A stretch of 37,041 nt of DNA from JAKAXS01 sp041940525 (GCA_041940525.1 JBGTSB010000024.1:1-37041); one strand, 5' to 3'. Shown: positions 9,120 through 16,936, counted from the first letter of the stretch. Translations and numbers: made by a program. Notes: generated by a model not told the origin, from the letters alone.

Positions 9120-10699
9120 GCCTGCGTCCACCGGAACAACCAAGTTTCGGAGATCACCCTTTCACCGCTCTTCAAGGCCAAACGCAGCTCCGCGACCTCG
9201 GTGCTGGAGGTGTTGAACTCAAACGCCACACGCACGCCGTCAATCTCCGGATGACGCTGCACAACCAAATTGGCCGCCCTTCCCGCGCTGACACCGAGCT
9301 GTGCAACAGGCAAATCCTTGAGATTGGCCACAGCAGGGCCTTCGAAATCGATGACGAAGCGCTGGGTATCCGCCTTCTTCATGCTGCCGACGAAAGTTTT
9401 GTGGACCCAAGCCCCGCTCCAAGTCGCTGGAACATCACTGGACCAGTGAAGCCGGTAATGGAAACGGTGCGCGACATCAGGTGATAAAGGTTTTGCCGGC
9501 TTCCAGTAGACAACAATATTGTCGTGGATCTCTTCTTCCGTCGGAATCTCGATCAGCTCAACATAACCGTCACCCCAACCGCCCTTCGGCTCAACCCACG
9601 CTGTCGGGCGTCGCTCATAACGCGCCTCGAGATCTTCAAACGCGGAGAAAGCGCGATCCCGTTGCGCCAACCCGAACCCCTTTGGGTTCTTATCGAGGAA
9701 AGCGCTCACCTGCAGCTTCCTTGGATTGGCCAACGGACGCCACAGGCGTTCGCCCTTCCCGTTGAGAATTGCGAGCCCTTCACTGTCGTGAACAGCCGGA
9801 CGGAAGTCACTGTTGACCCGATTGTTCGCTGAACCGTGCAAGAACATGCTGGTCAAAGGCGCAAGACCGACATGCGTCAGCGTCCGCCGGGGAAACAGCA
9901 TCACGTCTACATCCATAACCGTCGCATCTCCGGGCCGGATCACGAACCGGTAGGCGCCCGTGACAGAACGGCTATCGAGCAATGCGTGCACGATAATCTC
10001 GGGCGCGCCCGGCTGCGGCTTCTCAACATAGAACGCGCGAAAAATCGGAAACTCTTCGCCGGTCGGCTGCGCCGTGTCCATCGCCAGTCCGCGCGCCGAT
10101 AGCCCATACTGCTGATGCCGCCCGATCGCGCGGAAATAACTTGCGCCTTGAAACACGACATACTCGTCATTGACGTCCGCCCGGTTCAGCGGACCGTGGA
10201 TTCGAAAACCGGAGAAGCCAAAAGGGGCTTCCTTCGGTGAAGAGCCAAGCAACCGTCCGACATTGAACACATCCCCATTGGCCTTCAGCTGCCTGGCCTG
10301 GCCATTCTCCACCAGCCAAACTTCCACCGGCACGCTGTAAAGCCAGCCCATCGGGAGAAGTTGCAACTCAAAATCCAGCCGGTCGGGCCGCCAGATTGCC
10401 TTATCCGTCTTGAAGCGGATGTCGCGATACTGATCGTAGGAGAGCTTGTTGAACGGTTCGGGAAGGTCAATCGACGGCCTGGTAAAGTCGGATTTCGACA
10501 AGCCCTTCGCAATACCGCGCAAGGCATCTTGAGAAAACGCCTTGGGCGCACCGGTAAATATGTCGTCAGGCTGAGCCCCCTGCCCAAACGCCGGGCTCGA
10601 CCGTACGAGTGAGCCCAACAGAGCCAGCCCCCCCAAAGCAGAGGATCCCAACAACATGGTGCGCCGGTCGACCCGCGCGCTCTTCTTGGCATTCGTCAT
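9116..10699 (-). CDS. opgG: Periplasmic glucan biosynthesis protein OpgG/OpgD (MdoG family), Tat signal
   Basis: MdoG-family proteins act in the periplasm on the glucan made by OpgH, setting its branching and length. The product has 527 residues. Residues 1-39 form a twin-arginine signal: DRRTMLLG, then a hydrophobic GGLALLGSLV stretch ending in SPAFGQ. The MdoG beta-sandwich follows, with FNKLSYDQYRDIRF, FRIHGPLN and a C-terminal Ig-like part. A Tat signal is the feature of E. coli OpgD, whereas E. coli OpgG uses Sec, so OpgD is an alternative name. The function within an opgH operon is the same in outline. The 3' end overlaps opgH by ATGA. The ribosome binding site is weak. A perfect EcfG-type promoter lies about 90 bases upstream of the ATG. 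Confidence 0.93.
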   Translation of the reverse strand: MTNAKKSARVDRRTMLLGSSALGGLALLGSLVRSSPAFGQGAQPDDIFTGAPKAFSQDALRGIAKGLSKSDFTRPSIDLPEPFNKLSYDQYRDIRFKTDKAIWRPDRLDFELQLLPMGWLYSVPVEVWLVENGQARQLKANGDVFNVGRLLGSSPKEAPFGFSGFRIHGPLNRADVNDEYVVFQGASYFRAIGRHQQYGLSARGLAMDTAQPTGEEFPIFRAFYVEKPQPGAPEIIVHALLDSRSVTGAYRFVIRPGDATVMDVDVMLFPRRTLTHVGLAPLTSMFLHGSANNRVNSDFRPAVHDSEGLAILNGKGERLWRPLANPRKLQVSAFLDKNPKGFGLAQRDRAFSAFEDLEARYERRPTAWVEPKGGWGDGYVELIEIPTEEEIHDNIVVYWKPAKPLSPDVAHRFHYRLHWSSDVPATWSGAWVHKTFVGSMKKADTQRFVIDFEGPAVANLKDLPVAQLGVSAGRAANLVVQRHPEIDGVRVAFEFNTSSTEVAELRLALKSGERVISETWLFRWTQA

Positions 10700-10788
10700 A
10701 CGTTACTGGTGGCTGTGGGCGACTTTTCGCCAATTCATTCCATGAGTTGCAGATGCTGCGAGATCGGAGTTCTCAAGCAGCCGTGGTG

Positions 10789-10814
10789 AACGGTTGCACG
10801 ACTGCAAATGTTCC
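10789..10814 (-). promoter_or_regulatory. EcfG-type general stress promoter of opgGH (perfect consensus)
   Basis: On the minus strand GGAAC (10814-10810), 17 bases, then CGTT (10792-10789) match the EcfG/SigT consensus of Alphaproteobacteria exactly. The expected transcript start near 10781 gives a leader of about 80 bases for opgG. Known biology: EcfG controls the general stress response, including osmotic stress, which suits a glucan operon. The match is seen. EcfG control is inferred. Confidence 0.65.
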
Positions 10815-10859
10815 TTGTGCCATAACCAATCCCCCAACGCGCTTTGGTAATATGCGATT

Positions 10860-10985
10860 ATGGCAACTTTTGTTGCTACGCACCATAGGACACAACACGT
10901 GTGTCATCTTGCGGTGAGCACCATCTTCAGCCTCGCGCTGGCCAGCTCGTTTGTGCTAATCCGGCTCTATCAGCGCTTTTGGTAA
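10860..10985 (+). CDS. Possible 41-aa membrane peptide (doubtful)
   Basis: An ATG at 10860 opens a frame of 41 codons ending in TAA at 10983-10985, 22 bases before the next gene. The peptide has a basic, His-rich N-terminus (MATFVATHHRTQHVCHLAV), one hydrophobic segment STIFSLALASSFVLI, and ends LYQRFW. That layout fits a single-pass membrane peptide. Against it, no clear ribosome binding site is visible and the region also serves as a divergent promoter zone. It may be a leader peptide, a small protein, or chance. No family is recognised. Confidence 0.22.
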   Translation: MATFVATHHRTQHVCHLAVSTIFSLALASSFVLIRLYQRFW

Positions 10986-11007
10986 TCGGCTCATCCTGGG
11001 GGGGACC

Positions 11008-11427
11008 ATGATCGAAGAACCAGCCATGATCGATGCGATCATCGACACACGCCAGCAGATCGACTTTCTCTGGCAGTTTTTTGTCACCGTCCAGATCGCC
11101 ATCTTCGCGCTACTCTTTATCTATGACCGCGCTGTCGAGAACATGAACTTCGTCGCGAAGATCATGGGCCTAGCCGGAATAGCACTGTTCAGCTGGATTA
11201 ATGGCAACGCGCTCGCCAACACCTACCTGCTGCTAGACTCGATGGTTCAGCAGTATGCCGTCTGGTACGGCACCCCTGGCCGCTTCGAACCCGGGTTCCT
11301 CGAGCACTTCGTCCAAGCCAGCTACACCGACCGGCCACAGCTCGTGCTGATGACCCACACCATGGCCTTCGCCGTCGTATTGCTCGCCCTGTTGACGCGC
11401 AAACTCCTGCGCCCCAAGCACAAATGA
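11008..11427 (+). CDS. Integral membrane protein, 139 aa, three predicted helices, unknown function
   Basis: The ATG at 11008 follows a strong purine run (GGGGGGGA) at the right spacing. A second in-frame ATG at 11026 is possible. Predicted helices lie at about 20-39 (LWQFFVTVQIAIFALLFIY), 49-70 (VAKIMGLAGIALFSWINGNA) and 111-131 (QLVLMTHTMAFAVVLLALL). Between helices 2 and 3 is an extramembrane loop rich in aromatic residues (QQYAVWYGTPGRFEPGFL). The C-terminus is basic (RKLLRPKHK), which suggests it lies in the cytoplasm. I recognise no family or catalytic motif. The gene stands alone between the opgGH promoter region and the porin gene. Codon use resembles the neighbours, so it looks native. 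Confidence 0.75.
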   Translation: MIEEPAMIDAIIDTRQQIDFLWQFFVTVQIAIFALLFIYDRAVENMNFVAKIMGLAGIALFSWINGNALANTYLLLDSMVQQYAVWYGTPGRFEPGFLEHFVQASYTDRPQLVLMTHTMAFAVVLLALLTRKLLRPKHK

Positions 11428-11832
11428 ACGGCAATATGCCTCTTGCATCGGCACATTTTACCCCGAGTCAGGTGCCGGACCTGCACAATGTGATTCCACG
11501 TTTGATCAATAGCGATTCCGCATATCACCGGCGAATTCTCATAAAACCTGCCCCTAAAACGCACGCTGCTGCCCCCCTCCACAGCAAATTACAGCCTTCA
11601 CACTTGGAGGCTGCACCATTGATTTCATTGGATTTTCTAAATATGCGCGTGGCAGCGTTGCAACAGCGTGACCAATCCTTGCGCGTTCTGCAGCTTTCTT
11701 ATTGTACTGGTCGGATCGTTCCTCGTAGTTTGCATACCAGTGACGGGGCGAGGGAACGGCACCCAGTGTCAGAAGCGCGACGTCGAGTAAGCCTCCAAAC
11801 GTTTTACGACCTACAGATTGGGAGAAGGCAGA
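11428..11832. other. 405-base gap upstream of the porin gene
   Basis: No convincing gene is present. A 140-codon frame here (11424-11846) looks non-protein-like. Visible structures are an inverted repeat CAGGT/ACCTG (11469-11483), a hairpin with a C-rich loop (11567-11586) and a second hairpin CAGCCT/AGGCTG (11592-11613). GGAAC at 11753-11757 has no CGTT at EcfG spacing. The stretch presumably contains the porin promoter and a long leader, and may also encode a small RNA. Confidence 0.5.
11567..11613 (+). ncRNA. Two adjacent hairpins, the first with a CCUCC loop: candidate sRNA or leader element
   Basis: TGCTG (11567-11571) pairs with CAGCA (11582-11586) around the loop CCCCCCTCCA. A second stem, CAGCCT (11592-11597) with AGGCTG (11608-11613), follows 5 bases later. 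Loops containing CCUCC, complementary to Shine-Dalgarno sequences, occur in alphaproteobacterial trans-acting sRNAs such as the alpha-r14 and CcsR types. No clear U-tract follows the second stem, so an independent transcript is uncertain. Confidence 0.22.
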
Positions 11833-13092
11833 ATGAAGAAATATAGCCTAAGCGCCTTTGTGGCGGCCGGCCTCCTCGCAGGTGGCCTGTCCGTGACAAG
11901 CGCAAACGCAGCAGACCTTGGGGGGAATTGCTGTGCAGATCTAGAAGAAAGAATTGCTGAACTAGAAGCAACGACGGCTCGCAAGGGCAATCGTAAAGTT
12001 TCCTTGACGGTATCCGGCTGGGTAGCTCAGCAGGTTATGTACTGGGATGATGGCGTCGAATCTAACACCTACGTTGGCGACATCGGCACAACGCTAGCAT
12101 CGCACGTGAAGTTCACGGGCCAGGCAACGATCTCGCCAGGCTGGAACGCTGGTTACGTTCTGCATCTTGAAGCAAACAGCAATGAAAACCTGCTGGGCTT
12201 CGATGCTGACAATCCCCAGGGAGCAAACCTGATCACCGGCACGACCGGCGGCGTGGAAGTCTTGCAGTCCTACTGGTTCATCAAGAGCGATACGCTCGGT
12301 AAAGTCAGCATCGGTAAGCAGTCACAGGCTTCGGACAACACCGCAATCCTGGTTGACGGCTCCGGCTCGCTCGTTCCTGCAAACTTCGTGGCGTTCGACT
12401 ACGGTGGGTTCCAGGCACGCAGCGCTGTGGATGGATCGAACCAAGGCATCTTGCTTGGCTTCTTCGGCTGTAACGACTGTAACGGTTACCCAACCAACAA
12501 CGTTCGTTACGACTCACCGACGTTCGGCGGGTTCTCGTTCTCGGCCTCTTGGGGCGAAGACGACTTCTGGGATGTCGCAGCTCGCTACGCTGGCGAATTC
12601 GGCGGCTTCAAGGTTGCTGTCGCAGGCGCCTACGCTGAAGCTAGCCGCCTCTACAACAGCTTCGCTGGTGCGAACACGAACTACGGCTTGCTGGCTCCAG
12701 ACTCCGAACACTTCCAGGTTGGTGCATACGTCCAGCATGTCCCGACCGGTCTGTTCGTCTATGGCGCCTATACTGACTTCGAGCAGGATCTCGGCGGAGG
12801 CGTAGATGCCGAAGCTCAGACCTACTACATCAAAGCTGGTCTTCGTAAGCGCTTCAACCCACTCGGCCACACCGTATTCTACGGCGAGTACGAAAACGGT
12901 CAGACAGAAGCTGCGGGTGTAGACCTTACCGAAGGCGAACTTTGGGGTCTTGGTGTTGTCCAGGAAATCGATGCAGCCGCAATGTCCATGTGGTTGACCT
13001 ACCGTCACGTAGAGCCGGAATTCGAAAACGGCCTCGGACCTGACCTGGAAGACTTCGACTACGTGAAGTTCGGTGCTTTGATCAACTTCTGA
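11833..13092 (+). CDS. Alphaproteobacterial general porin (Omp2/RopA-like, Porin_2 family)
   Basis: This is a trimeric beta-barrel porin of the outer membrane for diffusion of small hydrophilic solutes. The ATG at 11833 is preferred over the in-frame upstream start because GGAGAAGG lies just ahead of it, giving 419 residues. Residues 1-26 form a Sec signal peptide ending in SANA. The mature protein begins ADLGGNCCADLEERIAELEA, the short coiled-coil-like N-terminus typical of rhizobial porins. It continues with VSLTVSGWVAQQVMYWDDG, the first barrel strand, and an aromatic, Asp/Gly-rich barrel. It ends FDYVKFGALINF with the C-terminal Phe recognised by the BAM complex. The codon pattern is smoother than in its neighbours, which suggests high expression. 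A strong terminator follows. Confidence 0.93.
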   Translation: MKKYSLSAFVAAGLLAGGLSVTSANAADLGGNCCADLEERIAELEATTARKGNRKVSLTVSGWVAQQVMYWDDGVESNTYVGDIGTTLASHVKFTGQATISPGWNAGYVLHLEANSNENLLGFDADNPQGANLITGTTGGVEVLQSYWFIKSDTLGKVSIGKQSQASDNTAILVDGSGSLVPANFVAFDYGGFQARSAVDGSNQGILLGFFGCNDCNGYPTNNVRYDSPTFGGFSFSASWGEDDFWDVAARYAGEFGGFKVAVAGAYAEASRLYNSFAGANTNYGLLAPDSEHFQVGAYVQHVPTGLFVYGAYTDFEQDLGGGVDAEAQTYYIKAGLRKRFNPLGHTVFYGEYENGQTEAAGVDLTEGELWGLGVVQEIDAAAMSMWLTYRHVEPEFENGLGPDLEDFDYVKFGALINF

Positions 13093-13113
13093 TCCTAGCC
13101 ACTTCCAATCGAG

Positions 13114-13147
13114 AAAGCCGCCCAGAGATGGGCGGCTTTTTCTTTTT
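13114..13147 (+). terminator. Rho-independent terminator of the porin gene
   Basis: The stem AAAGCCGCCC (13114-13123) pairs with GGGCGGCTTT (13130-13139) around a six-base loop and runs into a T-rich tail (TTTTTCTTTTT). It lies about 20 bases after the porin stop. Confidence 0.93.
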
Positions 13148-13236
13148 GGGAACTCCATGTAGACATTGGTGATCAGCACCAATCACCTGTCCTGTGTTGG
13201 CCGGCGACGATGCATCCGATCCCCCGAGGAGGCCGC

Positions 13237-14412
13237 GTGTTCCTATCTTTCTTCTCAGAATTGCGCTCAGCCAAAGTGCCAGTCTCACTTAAGGAGTACC
13301 TCACACTTCTCGAAGCGATGAACGCGGAAGTGACCGGCCGCAAGGTCGAAGACTTTTACTACCTGGCCCGCTCAGCGCTGGTGAAGGATGAACGCCACCT
13401 CGACAGGTTTGACCAAGTCTTTGGCCACGTATTTAAAGGCCTGGAGTCGCTTTCGGAAACGGTCGAAGCCGACATTCCGGAAGAGTGGCTTCGCGCTATG
13501 TCCAAGCTCTACCTCTCTGACGAAGAGAAGGCTCGCATTGAAGAGCTCGGGGGCTGGGAGAAGATCATGGAGGAACTCAAAAAGCGCCTCGAAGAACAGA
13601 AAGGTCGGCATCAGGGCGGCAACAAGTGGATCGGAACTGGCGGAACGTCGCCATACGGCGCCTACGGCTACAACCCTGCCGGCATCCGTATTGGGCAAAA
13701 AGAGAGCCGTCACCGCCGCGCGATCAAAGTTTGGGACAAGCGTGAGTTCAAGGACTTTGACGACGGGGTCGAAATCGGCACCCGCAATATCAAAGTCGCT
13801 CTGAGAAAGCTCCGTCAGTTTGCGCGCCAAGGCGCGGCAGACGAACTCGATTTGGACGGCACGATCCGGGGCACGGCACACAAAGGCTATCTAGACATCC
13901 ACATGCGCCCGGAGCGGCGCAACGCTGTGAAAGTCCTGATGTTCTTCGACGTCGGCGGCTCGATGGACTGGCACGTCAAGGATGTCGAAGAGCTATTTTC
14001 CGCAGCGCGCAGTGAGTTCAAGCACCTTGAGTACTACTACTTCCACAACTGCCTTTATGAATCCGTTTGGCGCGACAACGCGCGGCGCTACACGGAAAAG
14101 ACACCCACCTGGGACGTCCTGCACACCTATCCGGCCGACTATAAGGTCATCTTCGTGGGCGATGCCGCCATGAGCCCCTATGAGGTCACGCACGCGGGCG
14201 GCTCGGTCGAACACATGAACGAAGAGGCCGGTGCCACCTGGATGGCGCGCGTGCTCGACATTTACGAGCACGCGGTCTGGCTGAACCCGGTCCCGGAAGA
14301 ACACTGGAATTGGACGCCATCAACCCGCATGCTCCACCGCATTATGGGCGGACGCATGTATCCCTTAACATTGGACGGCCTGGATCGCGCGGTTCGCGAA
14401 CTGATGCGCTAG
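13237..14412 (+). CDS. VWA domain protein, CoxE-like family
   Basis: CoxE-like VWA proteins work with MoxR-type AAA+ ATPases as chaperones that insert metals into, or mature, large complexes. The GTG at 13237 is chosen because GAGGAGG sits 4 bases upstream and because family members usually begin MFL-FF-ELR. The ATG at 13210 is the alternative. The product has 391 residues: an N-terminal helical region (FLSFFSELRSAKVPVSLKEYL), a middle segment ending GAYGYNPAGIRIGQ, and a C-terminal VWA domain. The MIDAS-like motif is FFDVGGSMDWH, where the family typically has DVGGSM in place of classic DxSxS, and a GDAAMSPYE motif follows. No MoxR ATPase gene is adjacent, which is unusual. Confidence 0.88.
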   Translation: MFLSFFSELRSAKVPVSLKEYLTLLEAMNAEVTGRKVEDFYYLARSALVKDERHLDRFDQVFGHVFKGLESLSETVEADIPEEWLRAMSKLYLSDEEKARIEELGGWEKIMEELKKRLEEQKGRHQGGNKWIGTGGTSPYGAYGYNPAGIRIGQKESRHRRAIKVWDKREFKDFDDGVEIGTRNIKVALRKLRQFARQGAADELDLDGTIRGTAHKGYLDIHMRPERRNAVKVLMFFDVGGSMDWHVKDVEELFSAARSEFKHLEYYYFHNCLYESVWRDNARRYTEKTPTWDVLHTYPADYKVIFVGDAAMSPYEVTHAGGSVEHMNEEAGATWMARVLDIYEHAVWLNPVPEEHWNWTPSTRMLHRIMGGRMYPLTLDGLDRAVRELMR

Positions 14413-14483
14413 GGCCACATCGGCGCCCCCGCCAATCACCGGAGGCATGATCATAGCGGACGAATGGCGTGGCTGCATTGCCT

Positions 14484-14502
14484 TTGCCGCATTTTCCGGC
14501 AA
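14484..14502 (+). terminator. Weak hairpin after the VWA gene
   Basis: TTGCCG (14484-14489) pairs with CGGCAA (14497-14502) over a seven-base loop, about 70 bases after the VWA gene stop. The following bases TTGTACC make a poor U-tract, so termination is uncertain. Confidence 0.25.
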
Positions 14503-14567
14503 TTGTACCGTGATACATGGGGTTCTCGGCTGGCGCTGAGTGCCGCCTTTAGCAGGATTTGAAGCCG

Positions 14568-15092
14568 ATGAGGCTTGTGCAAACGATACTCGTTCTAGCG
14601 ATGGCAGCTGGTTTCTCGGGCTGTTCGGAAGGCCCGAGCCTTTCAACATCGTCGATCTTCGGTGGTGGTGAATCCAAACAAGCCGCCGTAGTGAAGCCGA
14701 CCAACACGCCAACCAACCGCGCGTTGCAAGTTGGCACGACGGCGGCACGCGCCTCCAAATGCGGCTATAACTTCGACGCGGCGCAGCTGCGCGCAAATTA
14801 CCTCGCTTACGAGGCCGGCCTGGCACCGGGAACCGACCAGTCCTCCGTCGTAAAAACCTACGACATCTCTTATTCGGGCATCACAAAAGCAGTGGCTAAC
14901 AAACCAGGCTATTGCACCGACCAAAAGACGAAAGACATCAAGGCGGCCCTCAACCGGCATCTCGCTGGCGACTACACGCCTGACCCGCCAAAACAAGTTG
15001 AGAAGGAAGAAGGGATATTCTCAAGTTGGGCCAGTGAAGGGGGCGACGACAGCGGCGTCCGGAACACCTTACCCACCGCACATAACTGGTAA
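14568..15092 (+). CDS. Putative lipoprotein, 174 aa, unknown function
   Basis: The ATG at 14568 has AGGA upstream at a normal distance. The frame extends to a TTG at 14559, which is less likely. Residues 1-18 form a signal sequence with a lipobox-like end, GFSGC, giving Cys19 as the lipidated residue. Phe at -3 is not the ideal Leu. A low-complexity linker (SLSTSSIFGGGESKQ, KPTNTPTNRA) leads to a compact domain of about 70 residues with KCGYNFDAAQLRANYLAYEA and NKPGYCTDQKTKDIKAAL. Its two cysteines could form a disulfide. The C-terminus is disordered. It is probably an envelope protein of rhizobial type. I cannot name a family. It is followed 23 bases later by a small membrane protein. Confidence 0.72.
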   Translation: MRLVQTILVLAMAAGFSGCSEGPSLSTSSIFGGGESKQAAVVKPTNTPTNRALQVGTTAARASKCGYNFDAAQLRANYLAYEAGLAPGTDQSSVVKTYDISYSGITKAVANKPGYCTDQKTKDIKAALNRHLAGDYTPDPPKQVEKEEGIFSSWASEGGDDSGVRNTLPTAHNW

Positions 15093-15115
15093 GACGGCCC
15101 AGACCGTACCGCCTC

Positions 15116-15478
15116 ATGCAGCAACTGCTTTTCATTGAAGCGATCGTCAAAGGCGCCATCGGATTGGTGCTGTTGAGTATTCCTGGCGTGGTAACAAAGC
15201 TTCTCGGCCTACCGCAAACTCCGACTGGATTTTGGCCCCGCCTGTTGGGCGCAACCCTCATTGGTATTGCGATCGCCTGCGTCGTCGAGGGCGCCATCAC
15301 AGGCGCTCGCGGCCTGGCGATGGGCGGCGTGCTCGCGATCAACTTCGCGCTCGCCTCTGTCATGACAATCCAACTCGCAACCAACGCCGCCGCCGAAACC
15401 GTACGGGGCCGCGTCCTGCTCTGGATCTTAGTCGCTTCGCTCTACGTGCTGATCCTTGTCGAGATCGCCCACGTTTAG
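15116..15478 (+). CDS. Four-helix membrane protein, 120 aa, unknown function
   Basis: The product is almost entirely hydrophobic, with predicted helices at about 8-25 (EAIVKGAIGLVLLSIPGV), 43-60 (LLGATLIGIAIACVVEGA), 67-87 and 99-118. The loop between helices 1 and 2 reads TKLLGLPQTPTGFWPRLLG. The FW-R-LG pattern resembles DUF4345- or DoxX-like small membrane proteins, but the match is not firm. It starts 23 bases after the lipoprotein gene on the same strand and may be cotranscribed with it. The ribosome binding site is weak. The stop is 39 bases from the convergent FNR gene. Confidence 0.7.
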   Translation: MQQLLFIEAIVKGAIGLVLLSIPGVVTKLLGLPQTPTGFWPRLLGATLIGIAIACVVEGAITGARGLAMGGVLAINFALASVMTIQLATNAAAETVRGRVLLWILVASLYVLILVEIAHV

Positions 15479-15517
15479 CGGACCCGTTTTAACCCGTTCG
15501 GGATTGGCTACGGCCGG

Positions 15518-16552
15518 CTAGCGCACGCCAAGCTTCTTTTGCAGGCTGGACGATGAGGTCGTGTACTGGAACGTGACCTTCTTGTCGGGGTTCACGATCT
15601 TCACGGCGGCCTGGGCCATCAGGGCTGCCTCATGGAAGCCCGATAGGATCAGTTTCAGTTTGCCAGGATACCAGTTGATATCGCCGATCGCGAAAATACC
15701 AGGCTCGCTGGACTCAAAGCGCTCCGTGTCGACGCTAATCAAGTTCTCATGCAGATTGAGGCCCCAATTCGCAATCGGGCCGAGCTTCATGGTCAAACCA
15801 AAGAACGGCAGCAGCGCGTTACAAGCCACCTGCTCTTCGCCTTCTTTCGTTTTGACAGTCACGGATTCCAGTTCGCCGCCTTCACCGTGAAGAGTTTTCA
15901 TCTGCCCGATCAAAAGCCGGACCTTACCCTCCGCCACCAGCGCGCGCATCTGCTCAACCGAATGCGGCGCGGCACGGAATTCATCGCGCCGGTGCAGCAG
16001 CGTCAAACTGTTGGCAACAGGAGCCAAGCTCAAAGTCCAGTCAAGCGCGCTGTCACCTCCGCCTACGATCAGCACATCCTTGCCGCGCAGAGTTTCAATG
16101 CGACGCACGGCGTAATGCACCGATGACCCTTCAAACGCTTCTATGCCTTCAAGCGGTGGACGCTTGGGTGTGAAAGACCCGCCGCCAGCGGCAACGACAA
16201 CAACCTTCGCCCGAAACGCGGTACCTGCATCGGTCTTCAGCGTGAACCAGCCATCCTCGCCGCGCGACAGTTCTTCCAGCTGCTCGCCGAAATGCATCGT
16301 CGCACCAAACGGTTTGATCTGTTCTAGCAGCCGGTCCGTCAGCTCCTGCCCCGTAACGATCGGAAGACCCGGAACATCATAAATCGGTTTTTCGGGATAA
16401 AGCTCGGCGCACTGCCCGCCAGGTTTCGGCAGAATATCGATCACATGGCATTTCAAGTCGACCAGCCCAAGCTCGAACACGGCGAATAACCCGACAGGGC
16501 CAGCGCCGATAATCACGACATCGGTCTCGATGGGAGCGTTGCTCGTATCCAT
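15518..16552 (-). CDS. Ferredoxin-NADP(+) reductase, thioredoxin-reductase-like type (YumC/FNR2 family)
   Basis: This flavoenzyme passes electrons between NADPH and ferredoxin. The ATG at 16552 (MDTSNAPIETDVVII) is chosen for its AAGGA site 6-7 bases upstream. The longer frame to 16603 adds an unlikely Cys-rich leader. The product has 344 residues, the usual length. An FAD-binding GAGPVG lies at 16-21, KPGGQCAELYPEKPIYD at about 43-59, an NADPH-binding GGGDSA at 164-169 and a second FAD motif FAIGDINWYPGKLKLI near the end. The CxxC active site of thioredoxin reductase is absent, which separates it from TrxB. A [2Fe-2S] ferredoxin gene lies 63 bases upstream on the same strand, very likely its partner. 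Confidence 0.92.
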   Translation of the reverse strand: MDTSNAPIETDVVIIGAGPVGLFAVFELGLVDLKCHVIDILPKPGGQCAELYPEKPIYDVPGLPIVTGQELTDRLLEQIKPFGATMHFGEQLEELSRGEDGWFTLKTDAGTAFRAKVVVVAAGGGSFTPKRPPLEGIEAFEGSSVHYAVRRIETLRGKDVLIVGGGDSALDWTLSLAPVANSLTLLHRRDEFRAAPHSVEQMRALVAEGKVRLLIGQMKTLHGEGGELESVTVKTKEGEEQVACNALLPFFGLTMKLGPIANWGLNLHENLISVDTERFESSEPGIFAIGDINWYPGKLKLILSGFHEAALMAQAAVKIVNPDKKVTFQYTTSSSSLQKKLGVR

Positions 16553-16615
16553 GTTGGTCCTTTGCTCGACCGCGCACGCCTGCCAGGCGCAACACCCTGG
16601 CAAAGCAAGCTTAGT

Positions 16616-16936
16616 TTAAAACTGCTTGGCTGGAACGCGAACGATCAATCCGTCCAGCTCGTCGGTGACGCGGATCTGGCAGGACAGCCGGCTCTCCTCG
16701 CGGACATCGAACGCAAAGTCCAGCATGTCCTCTTCCATGTTCTCCGCGCTGCCGGTCTTATCGCGCCAGTCAGCATCAATGTAGACATGGCAGGTCGCAC
16801 AGGCACATGAGCCACCACACTCGGCCTCAATACCAGGGACGTCAGCCGACTTCGCGGCCTCCATAACCGTCATGCCGGCTTCCGCCTCAACAACAGCTTT
16901 GGAGCCATCAGGTTGTATAAACGTAATTTTCGCCAT
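16616..16936 (-). CDS. [2Fe-2S] ferredoxin, adrenodoxin type
   Basis: This is a small cytoplasmic electron carrier of 106 residues. The cluster ligands follow the adrenodoxin/FdxB spacing C-X5-C-X2-C-X36-C: Cys40, Cys46, Cys49 and Cys86, in ECGGSCACATCHVY and LSCQIRV. An extra Cys44 is within the loop. The acidic helix ENMEEDMLDFAFDV is the usual docking surface for partner reductases and oxygenases. It lies directly upstream of the ferredoxin reductase gene and 77 bases after the hpt gene, on the same strand. Related alphaproteobacterial ferredoxins serve Fe-S assembly, cytochrome P450s or heme A synthesis. Which applies here cannot be told. Confidence 0.93.
   Translation of the reverse strand: MAKITFIQPDGSKAVVEAEAGMTVMEAAKSADVPGIEAECGGSCACATCHVYIDADWRDKTGSAENMEEDMLDFAFDVREESRLSCQIRVTDELDGLIVRVPAKQF

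Noticed and set aside
11753..11780. GGAAC in the porin leader as an EcfG -35 element
   Set aside because: No CGTT occurs 16 or 17 bases downstream.
11424..11846. 140-codon frame starting in an ATGA overlap with the upstream membrane protein gene
   Set aside because: The predicted peptide has no domain-like pattern. It runs through hairpins and into the porin ribosome binding site and start. The region is needed for the porin promoter.
13149..13174. GGAAC before the VWA gene as an EcfG -35 element
   Set aside because: No CGTT at either spacing, and it overlaps the tail of the porin terminator.
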